This document shows positions 13,031 to 14,723 of a stretch of 14,723 bases of DNA, piece after piece. The DNA lies in assembly GCA_946886275.1 (NCBI GenBank), contig CAMPIH010000043.1:1-14723 (forward strand), read 5' to 3'. The notes below the pieces were generated by a model. It did not search any database and had not been told where the DNA came from. It worked only from the letters and a program-made list of their open reading frames with translations. Made by a program: the position numbers and the translations under genes. Every line of letters begins with the position of its first letter. Within the stretch, counting starts at the first letter, position 1. Source of the DNA: an uncultured Sphingosinicella sp. (lineage in GTDB: Bacteria > Pseudomonadota > Alphaproteobacteria > Sphingomonadales > Sphingomonadaceae).

Positions 13031-14413
13031 TCAGGGTTCGGTCCCGGCGGCTCGCGGCTCGGAAAGCGTCAGGACGTAGAAGACGAACAGGGCCATGATG
13101 GCCGGAGTCCGGATCGGATAATCGACGAGGCTGTGGGCGAGGATGATGCCGATGACGACCGAGGCGGTCTGAGTCCAATAGGCATCGGGACGAGCGTCCC
13201 GCCACGCCTGGACCGAACGAAGTCCCCACCAGGCGAGAAAGGCGAGGATCAGGACGGCGCCCAGCAGGCCCGTCTCGGCGAACACCTCCAGATAGTCGTT
13301 ATGCGCATGGTTGACGAAGACGTTGGTCACCTCGTCCGGATCCTCGAAGAGCCTGTAGACTCGGTTGAACGAGCCGATGCCGCTTCCGACCGGCCAGCTG
13401 CTCATCGCTGCCTCGATCGTCGTCCGGCCGATTTCGAGCCGACCTCCCGGTTCGGCGCCGAACCGCGTCATGAAGGCGCCGCTTTCCGAGCGGTAGGCGG
13501 CGACGAGCAGAAGCCCGATCGACGCCACCGGAAGGACGAGGACGGAGCGTCTCAGCCACCCGGACGAACGGGCCGAGGCGATCAGGAGCGCGGCCGCAAG
13601 CGCCATCGGAAACAAGAGGAGGCCGGCGACGGTCCTGGCGAGAAAGATCCCGACGACGACGAACGTCCCGTAAAGCGCGACCGTCCCGATCCTGACCCAG
13701 GCCTGTTCGGGAAGCGGCAGCTTCCATCGCAGAAGCGCGGCCAGCACCGGCAGCGAGATCAGCAGGAAAGTGGAGAAGTGATTGGCGTTGGCGAAAAAGC
13801 CGACGGCCATGCCCCAATTGGTGAAGGCATGGATGTAAAGCGGCGACTGGTGCGATCCCGCCACCTGGAGCGCGCCCATGACGAGCGAGAGCAAGGCGAA
13901 AGCGACGATCAGAAGTCCGACCTCGACGCTCGGGAGTCGCCCGGACCGAATGGTGACGATCGCGAGCGTGACTGCCGGCACCAGGCCGAGCGCCGAAGCG
14001 AAGGCGGCGGGCGGATCGAGCGTGAGCGGAAGCCAGGCGTCTTCGGCGCCCATCAGCTCCATTCCCCTGACGGCGACTTCCCGGCCGGGAAGCTGGGTCC
14101 AGAGCGAGGGCGGGAGCGGCACGAGATGGAGGATGATCAGCGCCAGGATGGCCAGAAGGAAATAGGCCGGGACCGGATCGAACAGGAGCAAAGCGGCCGG
14201 GGGCCGGCGCAGGAGCGCGTAGGTGAGAAAGGGTACGCAGACGAGCGACAGGATGAAGGCGTGCCCGGACGACGGGCTGCTCGCGCCGCCAAGCACCAGG
14301 ATCGTCGACAGGACGACGAGCACGAACAGGGATCGGCGAACCCCTCCCGCCCTCGTCTGTGGCGGTCCGGACCGAAAGCCGGCGCGCCGATCACGATTTA
14401 TGGTCTTGAGCAA
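13031..14413 (-). CDS. O-antigen ligase / polysaccharide polymerase family (Wzy_C) membrane protein
   Basis: A 460-aa protein with about 10-12 membrane helices. It has the family's large periplasmic loop (about 308-376) carrying GRLEIGRTTIEAA, PVGSGIGSFNRVY and VNHAHNDYLEVFAETGLLG. The Arg and His residues there (around Arg325, His369, His371) are the type implicated in ligase activity. It would join or polymerise lipid-linked glycan on the periplasmic face; ligase (WaaL) and polymerase (Wzy) cannot be told apart by sequence alone. The start is a TTG at 14413 with AGGA five bases upstream; no suitable ATG lies nearby, and a GTG near residue 31 would cut into the first helix. wecB follows and links it to surface-glycan synthesis. 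Confidence 0.9.
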   Translation of the reverse strand: MLKTINRDRRAGFRSGPPQTRAGGVRRSLFVLVVLSTILVLGGASSPSSGHAFILSLVCVPFLTYALLRRPPAALLLFDPVPAYFLLAILALIILHLVPLPPSLWTQLPGREVAVRGMELMGAEDAWLPLTLDPPAAFASALGLVPAVTLAIVTIRSGRLPSVEVGLLIVAFALLSLVMGALQVAGSHQSPLYIHAFTNWGMAVGFFANANHFSTFLLISLPVLAALLRWKLPLPEQAWVRIGTVALYGTFVVVGIFLARTVAGLLLFPMALAAALLIASARSSGWLRRSVLVLPVASIGLLLVAAYRSESGAFMTRFGAEPGGRLEIGRTTIEAAMSSWPVGSGIGSFNRVYRLFEDPDEVTNVFVNHAHNDYLEVFAETGLLGAVLILAFLAWWGLRSVQAWRDARPDAYWTQTASVVIGIILAHSLVDYPIRTPAIMALFVFYVLTLSEPRAAGTEP

Positions 14414-14579
14414 TCCTGTCCTGCCGAAATTCGAACCAAGAGTGCCAGCGGCGTGGCGCGGGACGAACTGACTAGCATGAATGGGCCTGGGCTCAATGTT
14501 TCGTCACCGAACCGACACGACGCCGAAGGTCTTCGGGTGCTCGCCTTTGGCAAGAACTTTGCGCTATGGACCCATCAAC

Positions 14580-14655
14580 GCCGGGTTAGCTCAGCTGGTA
14601 GAGCAACCGCCTTGTAAGCGGTAGGTCGTCGGTTCGAGTCCGACACCCGGCACCA
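14580..14655 (+). tRNA. tRNA-Thr (anticodon TGT)
   Basis: A complete 76-nt cloverleaf: acceptor GCCGGGT paired with ACCCGGC, D-arm GCTC/GAGC, anticodon stem ACCGC/GCGGT with loop CTTGTAA (anticodon TGT at 14613-14615), T-arm GTCGG-TTCGAGT-CCGAC, discriminator A and an encoded CCA (14653-14655). It reads ACA, and by wobble other threonine codons. No clear promoter is evident immediately upstream. Confidence 0.97.
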
Positions 14656-14723
14656 GGCCCGCCAGGGTCGATAAAACCCACCGAGCCAGCCTGTCAGCGG
14701 CAAGCCGACTGAAGCGCGATCGC

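Noticed and set aside
14523..14536. CCGAAG-GT-CTTCGG inverted repeat before the tRNA as terminator or operator
   Set aside because: The two-base loop is too small for a stable hairpin without opening pairs, and no T-run or linked regulator is seen.
12932..14617. Plus-strand open frame of 561 codons
   Set aside because: It lies opposite wecB/O-antigen ligase and even runs into the tRNA. The product is very rich in Asp, Arg, Gln and Gly, typical of a frame antisense to a membrane protein.
14580..14723. tRNA-Thr 3' end as an integration (att) site
   Set aside because: No integrase is present and no repeat of the tRNA 3' end is seen elsewhere in the window; only 68 bases follow.

Overview
The window looks like a chromosomal segment of a sphingomonad-type alphaproteobacterium. 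The basis is its high GC, the style of its proteins, two promoters of the alphaproteobacterial EcfG general-stress class, and an 'AFAGMT'-type interspersed repeat. No species is claimed. I see no rRNA, CRISPR array, transposase or integrase.

Layout. (1) 2-2964: a 5'-truncated winged-helix regulator fused to a glycine-rich multi-pass membrane domain (+) faces three small unrecognised membrane-protein genes on the minus strand. (2) 3083-4762: an exported helical-repeat (TPR-like) protein on the minus strand. (3) 4881-6133: a LexA/CI-type HTH-S24 repressor (-) is divergent from an unknown basic-N-terminus protein (+). Two near-identical palindromic operators in the shared promoter region each overlap one of the two predicted -10 boxes. 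(4) 6155-7077: a RES-Xre type II toxin-antitoxin operon with a perfect 16-bp palindrome over its probable promoter. (5) 7134-8241: a small stress/envelope cluster: a 60-aa single-span membrane protein behind a textbook GGAAC-N17-CGTT promoter, a lipoprotein with a duplicated 'DPDGTRV' unit and acidic tail, a strong hairpin, then a second EcfG-like promoter and a 78-aa soluble protein. (6) 8269-11866: asd (-) is divergent from a large M28 metallopeptidase with a multi-pass membrane domain (+). The roughly 325 bp between them hold a dispersed short repeat. (7) 11863-14413: wecB and an O-antigen ligase/polymerase-family gene (-), a surface-polysaccharide pair. (8) 14580-14655: tRNA-Thr(TGT).

Housekeeping functions are lysine/threonine/methionine and diaminopimelate supply (asd), surface glycan (wecB, ligase) and tRNA-Thr. 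The 4.8-8.3 kb stretch is the accessory-looking part: a probably self-cleaving repressor with its own target gene, a NAD-directed toxin-antitoxin pair, and small envelope genes under stress-type promoters. The least-explained element is the S24 repressor / unknown divergent gene module with its twin operators.
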